A stretch of 64,000 nt of DNA from Astrocystis sublimbata (Eukaryota > Ascomycota > Sordariomycetes > Xylariales > Xylariaceae). The notes beneath the pieces are model-generated. The model ran no database searches, was not told the origin of the DNA, and saw only the letters and a program-made list of their open reading frames with translations. The DNA lies in the NCBI GenBank assembly GCA_022453515.1, contig JAJNNY010000006.1:868001-932000 (forward strand). Reading direction: 5' to 3'. This document shows positions 22,036 through 36,000 of the stretch, piece by piece. Both the position numbers and the translations under genes were made by a program. The stretch's first letter is position 1, and every line of letters starts with the position of its first letter.

Positions 22036-24913
22036 TTACAGCTTGTCGTAGTACTAGCGGATGTGATTAGTGACGCGACACATGGAATCTCTGCGTGGGG
22101 GTAACTTACGTTGCTGACATCCGGTACTTCGACCTTGATACCCTTGCGCTTCCGCATAGTCTCAACGATTTGGCCGACCTTGGAGGTTCGGTCGAGAGGC
22201 GAGCCACCAGGCAGGAGCTGCCAGTGGTCCATGACCATCTGGGGGAAGGCCTGGCCGGAAGTGGCTTGTCGGAGATCGGCGTTGAAACCGAACGACTCCA
22301 TGATGGGGAGGTAGGCCTTGATGGTGAAGAGGGGAGTACCAGGGCGCTGCTCTTCAGCAAAGACGTGACCTCTCCGGCGGGTCAGGACACCGTAGACTCC
22401 ACCCATGGCGCTCTCGGGCACCTGGATTTCACACAAGAACACAGGCTCTTGCAGAGCGGGCTCAGCCAACAGAGCAGCAGCGTACAGTACGCGTCTAGCG
22501 GTAGGGATGAGTTGACCACCACCTCTGTGGATAGCATCAGCGTGCAGGGTAACATCGAGGATGTTCCAGCGGACACCACGCATGGGCTCTTCCGCCACGG
22601 GACCTTCTCGGGTCGCCCATTGGAAACCAGAGACAACGGAATCCTTGATTTCGTTCAGGTACTGGACAGCCTTGGTCTGGTCAACCAGCAAGTTGGCACC
22701 GTTTCCATCAGGTCCGAAGCACCAAATCTTTCGGGCATCGGTGACGTCCCAGCCAAAGTCATCAGCTAGGACACGGGCACGAGCCTTGAAATCGTCACGA
22801 GGAGAGACCTTGCCATCTTCGATGGTCTTGGCCAGCTCCTCGTCCATGGGCTCGGCAACCATGTAGAGACGGTTGTGCTTGTTGGGGGACTTGGACAGGG
22901 CAGTGATGGAGGAGGTGGCACCAACGGTCTCTCGGTATTGGACGACAGGGTCGGAGAAGATAAGGGGGACACCGGCGTGGTCATCCTCGAGATCCTTCAA
23001 GCAGATCTCGAGATGTAGCTCACCAGCACCAGCAACGACGTGCTCACCGGAGTCGTTGGTCGAAGTCAAGACGCAGGGGTCAGACTTGGACAGACGCTTC
23101 AGACCTTCGACCAGCTTGGGCAGATCCTGAGCGTTCTTAACCTGGACGGAACGGGTGACGACGGGCGACACGGAGAATTTCATGACCTTCAGGTTGTGTG
23201 CAGTGTCGAGGGTGGTAAGAGTACCAGACTTGAGCAGGAACTGGTCAATACCGACCAGACCAACAATGTTACCGGCAGGCATGTCGTCGATGGGCTCGAC
23301 CTTGCCACCCATCATGAGAACGGTACGCTGGATGGCCTTGATGAAGAGGTCTTCCTTCTTGCCAGGGACGTAGTTGGGTCCCTGAATGCGGACCTTGATA
23401 CCGGACTTGACAGTACCAGAGAAAACACGACCGAAAGCGTAGAAACGACCCTTATCGGAAGTGGGCACCATCTTGGAGACGTAGAGCATGAGGGGACCCT
23501 TGGGGTCACAGTCGCGGATACCGATGGCAGCCTCGTCGTCTTGGGGACCCTCGTAAAGAGTCTCAGAACGGTACTTCTGGGCCGTGACGGGCGAAGGAAG
23601 GTGGAGAATCATCATCTCCAAGAGGGAGTCGGCAGCAGGCAGGAAAGTTCGCATGACGGCCTTGAGGAGCTGCTTGCCCTCCTTCTCACGGTCCTCGGCA
23701 GGGAGCTTGAGGTCCAGCTTGGAAAGCAGAGTGGCGACCTCGTCCTTCTTGAAGTTCATCACAGCGCTGAAAATCTTGAAGATAGGGTCCAAGATGAACT
23801 GGTTGAAGGCACGCTCGAGTTGCTTACCCTCGTGGGTTCCCTTCGTGGTCCACTTCTTGGTGGCAGCGTTGAAGTAGTTGTCACCCTAATACATATTTAG
23901 CAGGGATGAATGAGGGCTTGGTGCTAGGAACGCGCGGCACGCAGCCACTTCAGATGCTTCACTTACCCACAAACGCTCCATCATCTTGTTGCGGTCGACA
24001 CCGAATTTCTTGGCGTATCGGATCGCAAACTGGCGGATAGTGAAGGCCCAGCCATGAAGACCGGAACCGAAAGCGACGGTACCCTTCTCAGGGTAGACCT
24101 GCAGGTCACCGAGAGTCTTGTCGAGGTAGGTGGAGATGACGACGTTGACGGACTCGATGGTTCGCGAGAAGGTCTGGTACAAGTCCTCCTTGGAGACCTG
24201 CAGCTCGAGCAGAGCACGGTCGACCTTGTTGATGACGACGACAGGCTTAATACGCTCCGTAAGCGCCTGGCGCAAGACAGTCTCGGTCTGGACACAGACA
24301 CCCTCGATGGTGTCGACGACGACGAGGGCACCGTCGGTAACACGGAGAGCGGCAGTGACCTCGGAGGAGAAATCAACGTGACCGGGCGAGTCGATCAGGT
24401 TGATGAGGAAATCAAGACCGTCGGTCTTCTGACCGACGATGTCCTTGACATCATCCTCACTGGGCAGAGTACCGTACAGCGAGATGGCGGTAGACTTGAT
24501 GGTGATACCACGCTCCTGCTCGTCGGCTCTTGTGTCTGTGGCTCTGGCATCACCGGCCTTTGCGGTGGAGATGATACCGGCTTTGGCCAGCAGGGAATCG
24601 GTCAGGGTGGACTTTCCGTGATCGACGTGGGCAATGACGGACATGTTCCGGACATTGGTCGGCTTGTCCATCAACGCCCGGATCTCGTCAATCGTGAAGC
24701 TGCGGGACAGACGGGGTCAGCATGGTGTCGCGCGTCGGCATGGAGAAAACGCTTATCTCCGAGCGGGGTATGGTGTTTTGTGTCTTTTCTTTCGTTCTTC
24801 CTTTCCGTTTCGTCCCACGCTATCGAGGAGTAATAAATGGGAGATGGGAGATGGAAGAGGAGAAGGGATGGGATGGGACGAGTATGGAGGTAGTTGTTCA
24901 CTTACTTGACCAT
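22036..24913 (-). CDS. eEF2: Elongation factor 2 (eEF2)
   Basis: GTPase that moves tRNA and mRNA through the ribosome after each peptide bond. Exons on the minus strand 24913-24906, 24699-23967, 23885-22110 and 22053-22036 give 844 residues, the fungal norm. The first exon is only 8 nt (ATG GTC AA) and the last only 18 nt (YYDKL plus stop); both are needed to obtain the conserved [16 protein letters not shown] start and the YYDKL end. AHVDHGKST at residues 26-34 is the G1 loop, [14 protein letters not shown] holds G3 and [15 protein letters not shown] holds G4. In domain [15 protein letters not shown] carries the His modified to diphthamide, about residue 700 (codon 22529-22527). Codon use is strongly biased towards C-ending codons, as expected for a very highly expressed gene. 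The start context CCAAAATGG is strong. Confidence 0.97.
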
Positions 24914-27036
24914 TTTGGTGGTATTGTATTGTCGACTTTACTGTTGGCAAGCTGTCAGCAACACGTTGCTTTTCTTCTCGCACAATGACTTGGAAAACAG
25001 AAAGCAAAGCGGGGTGGCAGTGGCTTTGGGTGGAAGCTTGTTCCGCAGCGCATTTCCTATGTTGGGCCGAAAGTGTCAGTCAGAGAGAGTCATACCTAAA
25101 AAGAGAAGTAAAGTGAGATGGAAGAAAATGCACTCGCAAGCAACCACCGACCAGCTGTGGGTTGATGCGGATGGCAGGAATGCGACAGGCAGGTGGGAGA
25201 GTGCAAGTGCAAAGTGCAAGTAGGAGGGGGAGGGAAAATTTGTATGAGGTGTAGTGAAAAGTAGCGGCGGCGGGGCTTGGTCTTGGTCGCCTGTGCTGGA
25301 TGTAGCCTGTACTGGCGCGAGGAGGAGGAGGACGAGGGGGAGGAGGAGGAGGGGTTGAATGGGGCGGGGCAGCTCCAGTTGATCTAGCGCCGTTTCTGGT
25401 TGTCACGCCAAGGCAAGTCGAATTTCGATCTTGTGCTGGTCCTGGCCCAATCGAGCATTTCGGAGTGGTGCGAGTGGTGCGACGGATGTGCAGTGCAGGT
25501 GGCGTCAGGAGTGGGGTCGCGCGGGGTACGTACCTGTTCAGTCGAGTGAGGTCTTTCCTGTGATTACCTAATCTGACATCCCACCATCGGTAGTGCAGGC
25601 CTTTCAGGAGAGGGCTAGAACCCTCGGGGTCTCTTGTGCGCTGATGCTGATAAATTCGTCTGCTCAAGGTGCTTGCTTGCTTACCTTACCCATGCCAATA
25701 GAGAAGTCGGGGAAACAAGGGCATCTTACCAGTAGGTAGTATCTAGACGTGGTTTAGCAAAGTTGGACTGAGAAATCTCTATCCGAATGCCTTGTGGAAG
25801 AAGGCGTGCATATCTCGAACAACTTGGCGTTCTCCTCAGATGGCCTTGAAAATGCAGCACCCAGTGCTTGATTTATACATTTGTCTCTGGTCCTGAAAGA
25901 ACTTAAGCTTCATGGGTGGATTGATACCACCTGCGCAGAGTTCCGGTATGACTGACCTGGGGGTAGGTACCTAGGTACAAGTAAGTAGTCCCAGTAGTGA
26001 GAGAGCTTCGAGCTCCCCGCTTTTGTCCTTGAGCTCTGTTCGGCTGGCCTATCAGCTGCCGTCCATGACATCGACGTCGAAAGATAACATATTCACTCCC
26101 GAGGTCCTCGTATGCTCCCGGCCATTGTAGGGCTCATACACCGTGAAGCAACCTCCCTTATCTACCTACTACCCAGTCGCCAGCCGAGCCCCAGCTCCCT
26201 AATATCTGTACTAGCAGCTGCGTTTTCCAATGTCGAACCGTGCAGCATCCTAGATTACTGTTCGCCGGGTGACTCACAGCCCAAGGCGGCTGATCCGTGT
26301 ATTACGAAACAGCAACCGACGGCGAGCCGGTGAACTGATTTGGTACCAGATTGCCTCGCAATACGCAATGGGAAAACCGGCGAGACAGATTGGTTCATGC
26401 AAACGCCTTCTTAAAGTTTAAGTCTACTACTAGGTAGGTACACTAAATATCCCGTATAACAACACATCTAATGGATATCCTATGCCCTTGGCTTGAATAC
26501 TTGGAAAGCGCAATTATGTACCTAGTAATTACCTACCTGTACTAAAAGCACCATAAATTGAGACGAAAAGCTCAAACATTGTTTCGATGTATACGCTTAG
26601 TCATGAATGTGTAAGGTACAAAAAAGAAAGAGAAACTCCATGTCTTCAAGCAAAAGGGCTTTACTATACAAACCCTTCAATATGGGTCATAAAAACGGCC
26701 TTGGGAGTGGCATCTAATCTTCAGCTGTGCGAGTTGAACTCACAGCTTTAAGAATAACCAGAGAATTATGACAATTACAACATGACCTGAAAGAAAGCAT
26801 CGCTAAAACAGGCGAAGGCCACACAAAAGATTTCATGGACCTCAAGAGTTTTTTTAATCTTAATTATATCCAAATGTTAAGGTTCGACAAGGCCCATCCG
26901 TACCTTGATCTATACCATCTATAATGCCGGAAAGCAACCCCCAGCCATCTTTGGAAGACCTATGTATGATACACGATCATCACATACATACTTGAATACT
27001 TGTAGTTACTCACCTACACACCAGGTCTGACTAGGG
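24914..27036. other. Long intergenic region: EF-2 promoter and Csf1 3' flank
   Basis: About 2.1 kb. The first 600 bases upstream of EF-2 are C/T-rich on the EF-2 strand, as is common for promoters of highly expressed fungal genes, and leave a 195-codon frame open (25080-25667 minus) that I regard as chance. A perfect TACCTAGGTA palindrome lies at 25968-25977. No RNA gene or further coding region is supported. Confidence 0.5.
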
Positions 27037-30000
27037 TCAAGACCCCAGAATCTTTGCATACGCATCCTCCACCTCGCCTGCCAGCTCTAGCAGCGCCACA
27101 ATAACAATCTGATGTGTCAGATTCGGCAGGCGGTCCCTATGTAGCCCAATCCACTCCAGCGGCGGCGTAGCCTCGCCCATATCGCGGAGTTGCGGGGTAT
27201 CGATAATCGGCGGCTCCAGCGCCTCGTACTCGTACTTTGACAACGGGACGTTGACTTCCGCCGTGATCTTTTGCTGTTGCTGAGCCTGCTGGGTCTGTTG
27301 TTCACCGTCCTTCTTTTCCTGCTGTTCCACCTCAGGCTCTGGTACCCCGGTGACCTTGATAGCCGACATGGCCGTGATCTCGCGGCCCCAGACCTGCGCC
27401 AGCAACCGGTTATGCTTGGCCAACATGCCCCGAATGTAGCTGATGCGCGAGTAATTCCAGCCCACCTCCACCTTCCCCTCAAACGCACTCTTGAACTTGT
27501 ACTTTATGTTGCGCGACTTGCCCTCTTGCCATGTCTCCATGACCGCTTCGACTTTCGGCACTTTGAGAATCGTCCCGCCGCGGGAACCCGTGGCGCTCTG
27601 CACCACATGCTCCACCTGCATATCACGGACAGCCCTCGGTGCTTCCGGCCCGCGGATACCAGCAAGACCGATTCGAAGTTGCCCAAGCGTCAGGCCGAGG
27701 ATGCTATGGATATGCTGCCCTGCCATGCCGGCGAAGAATCTGGCTCGCGCGTTGAGTGCCTCGAGTTTGAAGACTTGGTGATCGGAGAAAGAGTTGGGGA
27801 ATATCCCTAGATTGAGTGCCCTCAGTGTCACGACAACATCAGTGTCTAGGGATATGACTAATTTGGCTGCCTTTTCATCGACATTCGTCTTGGCGGGAGT
27901 GACTGCTTCCGTTGTAACATGACTAGCCGCAGTTCCTCGTTTCATGAATTTCTCGATCTCGCGTAACGAGGCCTCGTAGTTCGCTTTCCGCTCCTGGATG
28001 AACTTTTGGATGGCTTTCCACAACGCGGCCCCTTGAGCCGCGGATGCTGTAGTGCCAAAGACTTGGACGGCCTCCCCATCAAATATAGCTACGAGGCGGT
28101 CTCCAGAAGCACCTTTGTGTTGACGAACATTGTACATGAGGAAGTCGATAGTAGTGATGTCGGCTACAAGGAAAGCCTGATAGTCGAAAGCAGCCTTTAG
28201 TTTGAATTCGCTAAACCCAACCGACGCCTGGATTTTGGGCGTCTCGTTCAAGGCTTGCTTTCGCTCCGGCCATTCGATCGAGGTTCGCAGCTTGAACGCA
28301 TGAAGAGTAACAAAGCCACTCAGCCGACCATCACAATTGATGGCGATTTCTTGGAACCCCAAGCATAAGTTCTGTTCCCAGTCGGACGTCTTTTTGGAGG
28401 ACACCCAGAACTCTTTGACGGCGAACTCCGGCTTGCCAAGCGATTGGCCGAGATCGACGGCAACATCCAGAGCACTGATGGAAATCGTAGCTGTCCAAGG
28501 AAAAGCGGCCGTAGCTGCTACTTGTTGGTATCTTTGCACTAGATGACCTTGAGCCGCTGCCTCTTTCTCTGCCTCAGGTACAGGTGCTGTTGAGTCCTGC
28601 TTCCAGCCCCTCGGGAGCCAGATCTCGCGGAAGAGCAAGAAGTCATGCACTTGTCTTGCATTGATGGCAACTTTCATAGGGCTCATTTTGATAATTGCAG
28701 AGAGACCACTCGTCCCACTGACATGCTTACTATTCATCAACGAGAGGACGATTGAGTCGACGTCGAAGCTACCAGTAGACTCTCGAGAATACACATGTTG
28801 CACGGCCAAGTGAATCTTACTGAAAGTGCCAGATAATGCAAAAAAGTTGCCGTGGTCGGCTGAGTGGACTGTGCTGACAGTCACGTAGATATCGTCGAAA
28901 CTCGCTGTTGCCGCAACTCTGCCGATAGGTTGGCAGCTGAGGGTAAACTGCTGTTTGCAGATACGTAGCCCCAGATTCAGTTTGACACGCCCAAGAACCG
29001 CACTTGGGTCGGCAGTCAGGATGCTCTCCTCCTCCGTGAGTTTTGGCTTGGTTGGACTTGTTTTAGGTGCAGGGGGCTCAGGGGAGGAGTCGCCCACCAC
29101 ATCCTTGATGCTGGAAGTAATGCCCAGAATAAGAGGAACAACTGTAGGGTTGAGTTCGTTGCGAGACGGTTCAACCCTGATCTCGCCATGCAAGGTGGCA
29201 ACTTCTTTGCCGTCATCCCTATACTCGGCCTTCAAAGCTAAACCGGGCGTTCGAAGCGAGTTGCTACTTCCAGCTTCGTTAGAATTGAATTGTCCATACT
29301 TCCCGGCCAACGCAAGGCGGCTGGCCCTAGATCCAGCCGCACCAACATCTTTCTTTTCGGCACTCTGCTCAAATAGATGCACCACAGCTCCAGCAAAGTC
29401 TGCGTCCAAAAGGATGGACTCAACTCGTTTTCTGCCAAAAAGAGAGCGTCTGTTCTCGACTGTTTCCTTCGCAGGCTTGTCCACATCTTGGTGTTGGTTT
29501 ACCATCGGTGCCCATTGCTGCGAAACACGTTGGACGTTGGCTATAGATAGAGTAATGGAGTCTTTCAGGTGCGCAGCCGGGACAATGAAGCCGGATGTCA
29601 AGCGAAGGTCTAGGGATTTCCCGACTGCCTGAAACGCCAGTCGCCGTGCATTTGAGCTGGAGATGAACGCCACGTTGAACACCATCTCTGGCAACAATGC
29701 AGAGTTTAAACTTCGTTGAGATGTATCTCCATTTGGCGGGACCATTTGCAGTCGCAAATCTTCAATACTTAGTCTAGCCGTATTCTGCTTCCGCGTGGCA
29801 AATTCAATCATCTCGACTGATACGTATAGATCTTCCTGGCCTGCCAACAACTGCGACGGGCTAATAGTGACGAGCCAGCCGATTTGAATGTTGCGAACCT
29901 GGAAGGTGTACATAACAGACGCCAAGAAAGAGTCGAAGATATCGCTTTCAGTTTCTGGGACATCATCGTTGATAGCTATACGAGGTTTGGATTGCCTCAG

Positions 30001-33000
30001 CTTTCGCAAATATTCCAGTTCGCGAGATGTATCCAGCTTCTTGAACTTGTCTCGCAGATGCCCCAACACGTCCACAAAGGTGGACACTGTGTCCGGTGAG
30101 AGCTTGACCTTGAAATCATCGGACATGAAGTCAAATGCTCTCATCACTTTGCCGCTCTCCGATTCCCGGGTAGAGGCAGTAACCAAGGCTCCAAAGGCGA
30201 GGTTGCCACAGGAGTAGATTCCTTCATTGGACCCTTTCATGATATCAAACTCAATCTTTCGAACATTGACATGGACTTCTGGATTGTCCAATATGGTAGA
30301 CTGGTCTACTCGGTTCGCAATTTCAAGGTGTATGCGATCAAGGAGAAACGAAAGGCGAGCGTATTGCTCAACGCTTGATTTTATGGGTGCACTTCCAGTC
30401 ACCTTTACGCCGGCAAGTGTCGCATGGACATTGTAGACCAAGATCGGATTTTCTGGTTTGGCAGCAGGTGAAGGATCAATAGGAGGATCGGACAGGTCCT
30501 GTAAATGTGATTGTATGGATTTGCCCTGCTGCTGGAGTTCATTCATAGCATTAGAAATTTCTGGCCGATTAAGGGACGTGAGGAAACTATACACGGCGGA
30601 TGCGTCGAGTTCTACCAGCTCCAGAGAGGCGAAGACTGTGATGGAGCGTTCATGGGATGTGGCGTTGCTCTCGACCCGACCGTTCATAGGAGGAATTTGG
30701 AGTAAGGAAATACTCCTGGACACATTTACGAGCCCTACTTGTATATCGTGAGAGTTTTCCTTGACATCAAAATCGAGAGTAAGATTGTGATTCGCATCAA
30801 GGGCTAAAGTTGCACGTGATACTGTGCCCGTGATTTTGTATGTCAGGGAGTGAAACAAGGGCAGCGTGATCGAATAAGCGTCCAGGAACATTGCTAGGTT
30901 GAGAGAAAGTGATAAAGGTAGATCGTCGGTTGTCTTTCTGACTATAGGTTTTGGGGAATGTGTGCTCATCTTTTTTTGGAGTGCTCGAAGCTGTGTTGCT
31001 TCATCAACGATCAACGAGTCTGCCACCTCGGCTAGAACAATAGGATCTTGAAGAATAGAAATACCAAGGCCTTGGCTGCTTGCTGCCGCTCGAACGGCAT
31101 GCGAATTTGATTGTTCAGTGGATAAGGACTCATAGGCGATAATGACACTTGGCTTTGTAAGCTGGGTAGCAGCTAGCTCTTGCGTGTCACTCAGAATGTT
31201 GAGAGCCGCAGTATCACAACTGAGTGCGACATTAGTCGCCATGGCGCCAGGGTTGGGATTTCCGTTGACCACTGAGAACTTCAGATTCTCACATCGAGGT
31301 TCTATGGCCAAGTGGATTGTATTCAGTGATATTTTACTCTGATCGATGAGAAGAATAAAATGTACTGGAGGTGCAGATTTCTTATCGGCCAATGCCCCAT
31401 GGTCCGAGACCTGAATGTCTACGTCAGGAGGACTATCTGCTGCCAGGAACAGTGGCAGGAGATGGTCTGCCAGGTCAATGGCTTCCCACCCCAGGCTCAT
31501 GTCCGCTTGCCTACAATATAAATTAACAATAGTGAGTGGACCGTGCTCGAGGGTGTCTTGATTTTGACTGGTTTCGCCAGGGCGGTGTTGATTGCTGGCT
31601 CTCGCTGTTAAATCTTGAATCAAAATGTGGTTATTAGTCGCGTATGGGTCGAGACTGAGTCCGAGTTGGTGCACTCTGCCTACTGCCATCCATGAGGCTA
31701 GTTGCGGGTTAGACGACTTGTCCGCACGCCTCCCAAATAGAATATCTAAAAGCACTGCATGGCTCGAATCCTCAAGGTCCCAGCTTCGCCATTGGTCGAA
31801 GGCCGTTACGACTTGTTCTCTTACATCTTTCGGGACTTTCCCCTGGCCATCAAGGCAATGTTGCATGATGTTTGTTCGAGAGTCCAAAGTCAGGCTCGCC
31901 CACATATAGCGTAAACGTGCAACCATCTTCCAGGAATCATAGGTTCTTAAATGTCTTCGCGCAGCTCGAAGAACAGCTGAAGGTCGCACCACAAAGTATG
32001 GATCACCTATCCGCTGCCCGTCCATGACAAGGCTATACGTCAGGTACTTCAAGCGCTCGACCCCAACAGAAGACAACGCCGAAAAACGAGCCTCCACGGT
32101 GGAGATAAGCGAGATGGTCCTACGAGCCATGGAGGCAACAAACTCGACCTTATCGAAAGACGACTTCATGCGAATGGCGCCTATATCGGCATCTAAATAG
32201 TTGATTTCCTTCGAGCTCATAATTGCTACCGCCCTTTCGACCTCAAGAAGTGCCGTGCTTTGGGTCATATCCGAGGCAGCCGGGTTTTCAGAAACGCTAA
32301 ATGTAATGGCGGCAAGTTGAAAATGAAACGATGGCAAAGTGTCTTTGAATTCAGTACCGTTCTCGGTCTCGTTGCCATGGTCTTCAAGCCGAATCGCAAA
32401 TGTCATATTTGTTACAGTCATATCAAACTGGTCCTGACATGGAGGTGAAGAGTCTTCAGCACACGTATTGTTCAAGAATTGCAGATTTGCAAGGGGCAAT
32501 CGCAAGCTGAAGTCTGTAACAGCACCGCCGATTGACCCCTTCTTTTGCGTCGCAAAAAGATCTGACATGGCGCCAATGTGCAAATTATCAAGTAAGTCTT
32601 CGGGATTTGCGGGTTGAAGTGCTCCAAGTAGACCAACTATGCATTGCAGAGACGTAGCATCCAAGAAGAGTGCGATGCCGGATGGGAAATCGAGGAGTAA
32701 GCTTTGATGCGAGCGGTCTTGCGGAAACTGCTCAGGGTCAAGGTCTTCCAAACGAAACTCAGGAGTGGGCAACCCTGTCTGCCCAGTATCGTTCTCGGCA
32801 CTCTGCGCCATGTCGCTTGCCAGGTTTTGTTGGGCGGATCTGGATGGGTAATTTGGCGCAATAAATTGGCTTGTGAAGTCGAGATGTCTATGGATAGGGT
32901 TGATTCTGCTGGTGCCGAAAAATGAGTCTGACAGCAAGTTACGTTCAGAAGACGACCGCTGATTAGTTGCTGGGGTGCAATCGGGTTCCAAAGAACGAAA

Positions 33001-36000
33001 CGACCGCGTATAGTCAAAGGAGCGCTCAGGAGACCCAGAACCTTTCCTCATTCTAGTTGAACCCCGCCGTACGCTACCCCCCTCACTTGCGCTGGCTAGT
33101 GAAAGGAAAGAACTTTTGTGACGAAGGGGTCTTGATTCGAGTGAAGACTCAGTCGATGATACAGATATCTTGTCTTTGATCACAGTTGACGACACTGGCT
33201 GTGGAACAGTTGGGACACTCTGAGCGACGGGGTCTACGGAATCTGGCTGCAACTGGTTGGGTAGATCAGGTAGCAGAAGGAAGTCTGTCCGGTGCGTCCG
33301 TTGATCATGACGTCGTAGGAGCTCTTGCTGCAATTGTCGCACATTCGCAAATTCGTAATTTCTACCAATGAAGGCGAAGTTGACGTTGGTTCGAAAGAGT
33401 ATGTTTGCCTCAGTTTGGGACTTAGGTCCCGAACTGTGCCTTGCCACAGATTCTGTCTGAACACACGAAAATTCAAGTCGGGGAACTGATATGTCGGCAC
33501 GCTTCGAATAATGGGTCCTTGCCCAGTCATTGAAGTGAACCTGAACAAGACCGCTAGAGCAAAGGAACGCAAAGTCTTCGATATGCAGCCACACGTGGAT
33601 GGACTCAACGTTAACACGCAGGAACGTGACGTCGTAGACTGCAGCAGGAGATATAAGGGCGTTTTCGTCGTCGTCAAGTGAGAAGCCAAATGCTTTGCCG
33701 CCTTGGACAAGTGTACTGAGAAACTCAGCTGAACAATCCCCTGTGATGGGCCCGATGTTTATATCCCAGTTGCAGAGATAGGTTGGCTCCGTGGGAGGTA
33801 GCCCGAAGAGACGATGCCCATAAACTGTTAGTCCATCAACAAAAAGCTGAGTTTTTGATGCAAAGCTCGTAGGGCTAGCAGCTCCTCCGTCCTCATCTCC
33901 CATTGAGAGGCTAATGGGGGTAAACCATAAGTCGAGGTCCATATAATAGTTCGTAAAGCGGAGGTCAACGCCTAGAGATGCAGCTTCCAAAGGTATATGG
34001 CGCTTTGCGGAATACAGGTTGGCGGGTAGGATAATCCTTGGGTCATCAGTACGTATCGATAGCATTACGTCTAGGTCATTTGACTTCTTGGGCGGGGGGT
34101 GATCGACTGTTCCAGCCTTGGAACCTTCAGCCTCGACGCGAAGAGTGTGTTGGTATTCATCAAGTGTCTTGAAGTGAACGTAATCACCGAAGTAATTATC
34201 TTTCAATAGTAAGAAATAGCGGATGAGGAATCCATAGAGATAGACCACTGGCGACTGAGCACTGACATCGAGTACAAGAGTATCAGTCTTGGCTGGTGAA
34301 GTGGTCGTATGGTAATGATAATTTGCTTCAATGAGCAGCTTCTCCAAACTACCTATATCTTTTGATGTTAAAAAGGTGGCTTGTGTATTCCACGGTGGCG
34401 CATGTAATTGCAGTTGTAGAAAGTCAGACTCGATCTTGAATGGCACGACGTTTTTTGACGGCCGGAAATTGTCCAAGTTGATACGCGTATCAATTGTCAG
34501 GCAAGGACTCGATAGAACAAGATAGGTATTCTCATCCATGCTCGTAGGGTCGTTGATTATATTGACATCGTTAACGTTGATGTTAAGCTTGAGATTTCGA
34601 AGAGACACGTGTAAGAGGTACTTGAAAGGGGTAAAGAGCATATACTCTGAAGGTGGACCAGAGCCCCAGTCGTCGACGAGATCAATCAAGAGGAACGTGT
34701 GTTCACGCAAAAGGAAGAGCTCCATTCCGTCACTATCAATATTGAACTTCCATGTGCGGAGACCGTTCCATTTCAAGGGCGTAGAAAGGTCACATGAGAT
34801 GTGTTGAGCACCAGACTTCCACATGAGACCGTGATTGACACTTGTTGACACCTCCGTGGATGGTAAATCAATCTTCAAAGAGTTGCGGTACCCCGCCGGC
34901 CTTGGCAACATATCCATCTTATACGAGACCGTGGCATTTGTTCCAATTTTGATATCAAGCCAGCCAAAGGGCCGTTGATCTACCGTTGTAGTAGGGGCTT
35001 TTTTCCGATTGCGACCCCGGTTCTGACCGCCACGTTGATCGTTCTCTCGCTGCTGCTGCTGCACAACATGCCCTTCCCTCTTCCACTTCCAGTTCTTGGA
35101 ACTTTCCCTCGTGGGGATCCGGAGAGTAGCTTCGTCGTTCAGTTCCAGGTAGAAGTTGAAAGTCGTGGGTACACGGTCCGATCCAATGGGCAACGCCTTG
35201 GCAGGGGCAGCGTCTTTGCAGAGCCCGGGGAAAAAGACCCTCTGCAATTCGGCTCGTTGTCGGTCTGCCCATGGCCCATAGTTAACAACACCACCTTTCA
35301 GGGCTAAGCTAATTGCCCAGGCGGGTGGTGCCGTTCCATTGACAAAGTCGGGGCTATTTGGATCGAGGGAGGATGATTGAGACTTCGCAGCGCTTGAGAC
35401 TTTGGATGGTACATCCCAGTAGATCTTCAGTGCGCCTCCTGGGGTATCTACTATTGTGGTGACCGCGGCATAGTCGAGGGAGGACCATCTCGTGTTTTCA
35501 TCCTCGTCGTCTGCATTCAGGTAGCGAGATAGCCCCTGCCAATGGTTCAGGCCAGGAATGGGCGGCTCTGTCGGCGCAATCCCAGCCCTAGAATCTATAG
35601 AGAACGACTCTACGGAACTGCGCCAGTATGGTAGGACGTTTCGCAGGTGTCCTAGGACCTTGCGACGATGTATTCGGAAGAATGACCGTCGGTGTGTGCC
35701 GTCTGTATCCAAGGCCGATTGTTTCTCTCTCGCGGCCCTGGCTAGCTGATCCTCCTTGTAACCGCTATGCTCCACCATTTCCAACACGGGATGATCAAAG
35801 TCGATCTCGAACAGTTGCCGATAGGGGTCGACTGTCTGGCATTTCGCGGCATCGATCTCTCCAGAAAGCGACTTAGTCTTCATGATCAGCAGGGCTTTGG
35901 TGTTCTCGTTGCCCATGACCATGGCGGCTGTGTCGCACTCGAAATGGATCGGGTACAACTGCAGAATGAAGGGCAGCGCATTGCTATCGTTTTGCGCATC

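Noticed and set aside
23040..23900. 286-codon open frame on the plus strand opposite EF-2 (also 22095-22769 and 24054-24833)
   Set aside because: These are shadows of EF-2. Its strong bias for C-ending codons removes stops from the opposite strand, and the products are low-information Leu/Gly/Asp text with no domain.
25057..25095. Possible intron in the EF-2 5' leader (GTATGA...ATAG)
   Set aside because: It would be only 39 nt long, below the usual fungal minimum, and has no frame evidence because it is non-coding.
25080..25667. 195-codon minus-strand frame upstream of EF-2
   Set aside because: Pro/Arg/Thr-rich translation of a C/T-rich promoter tract; no domain and no plausible start context.
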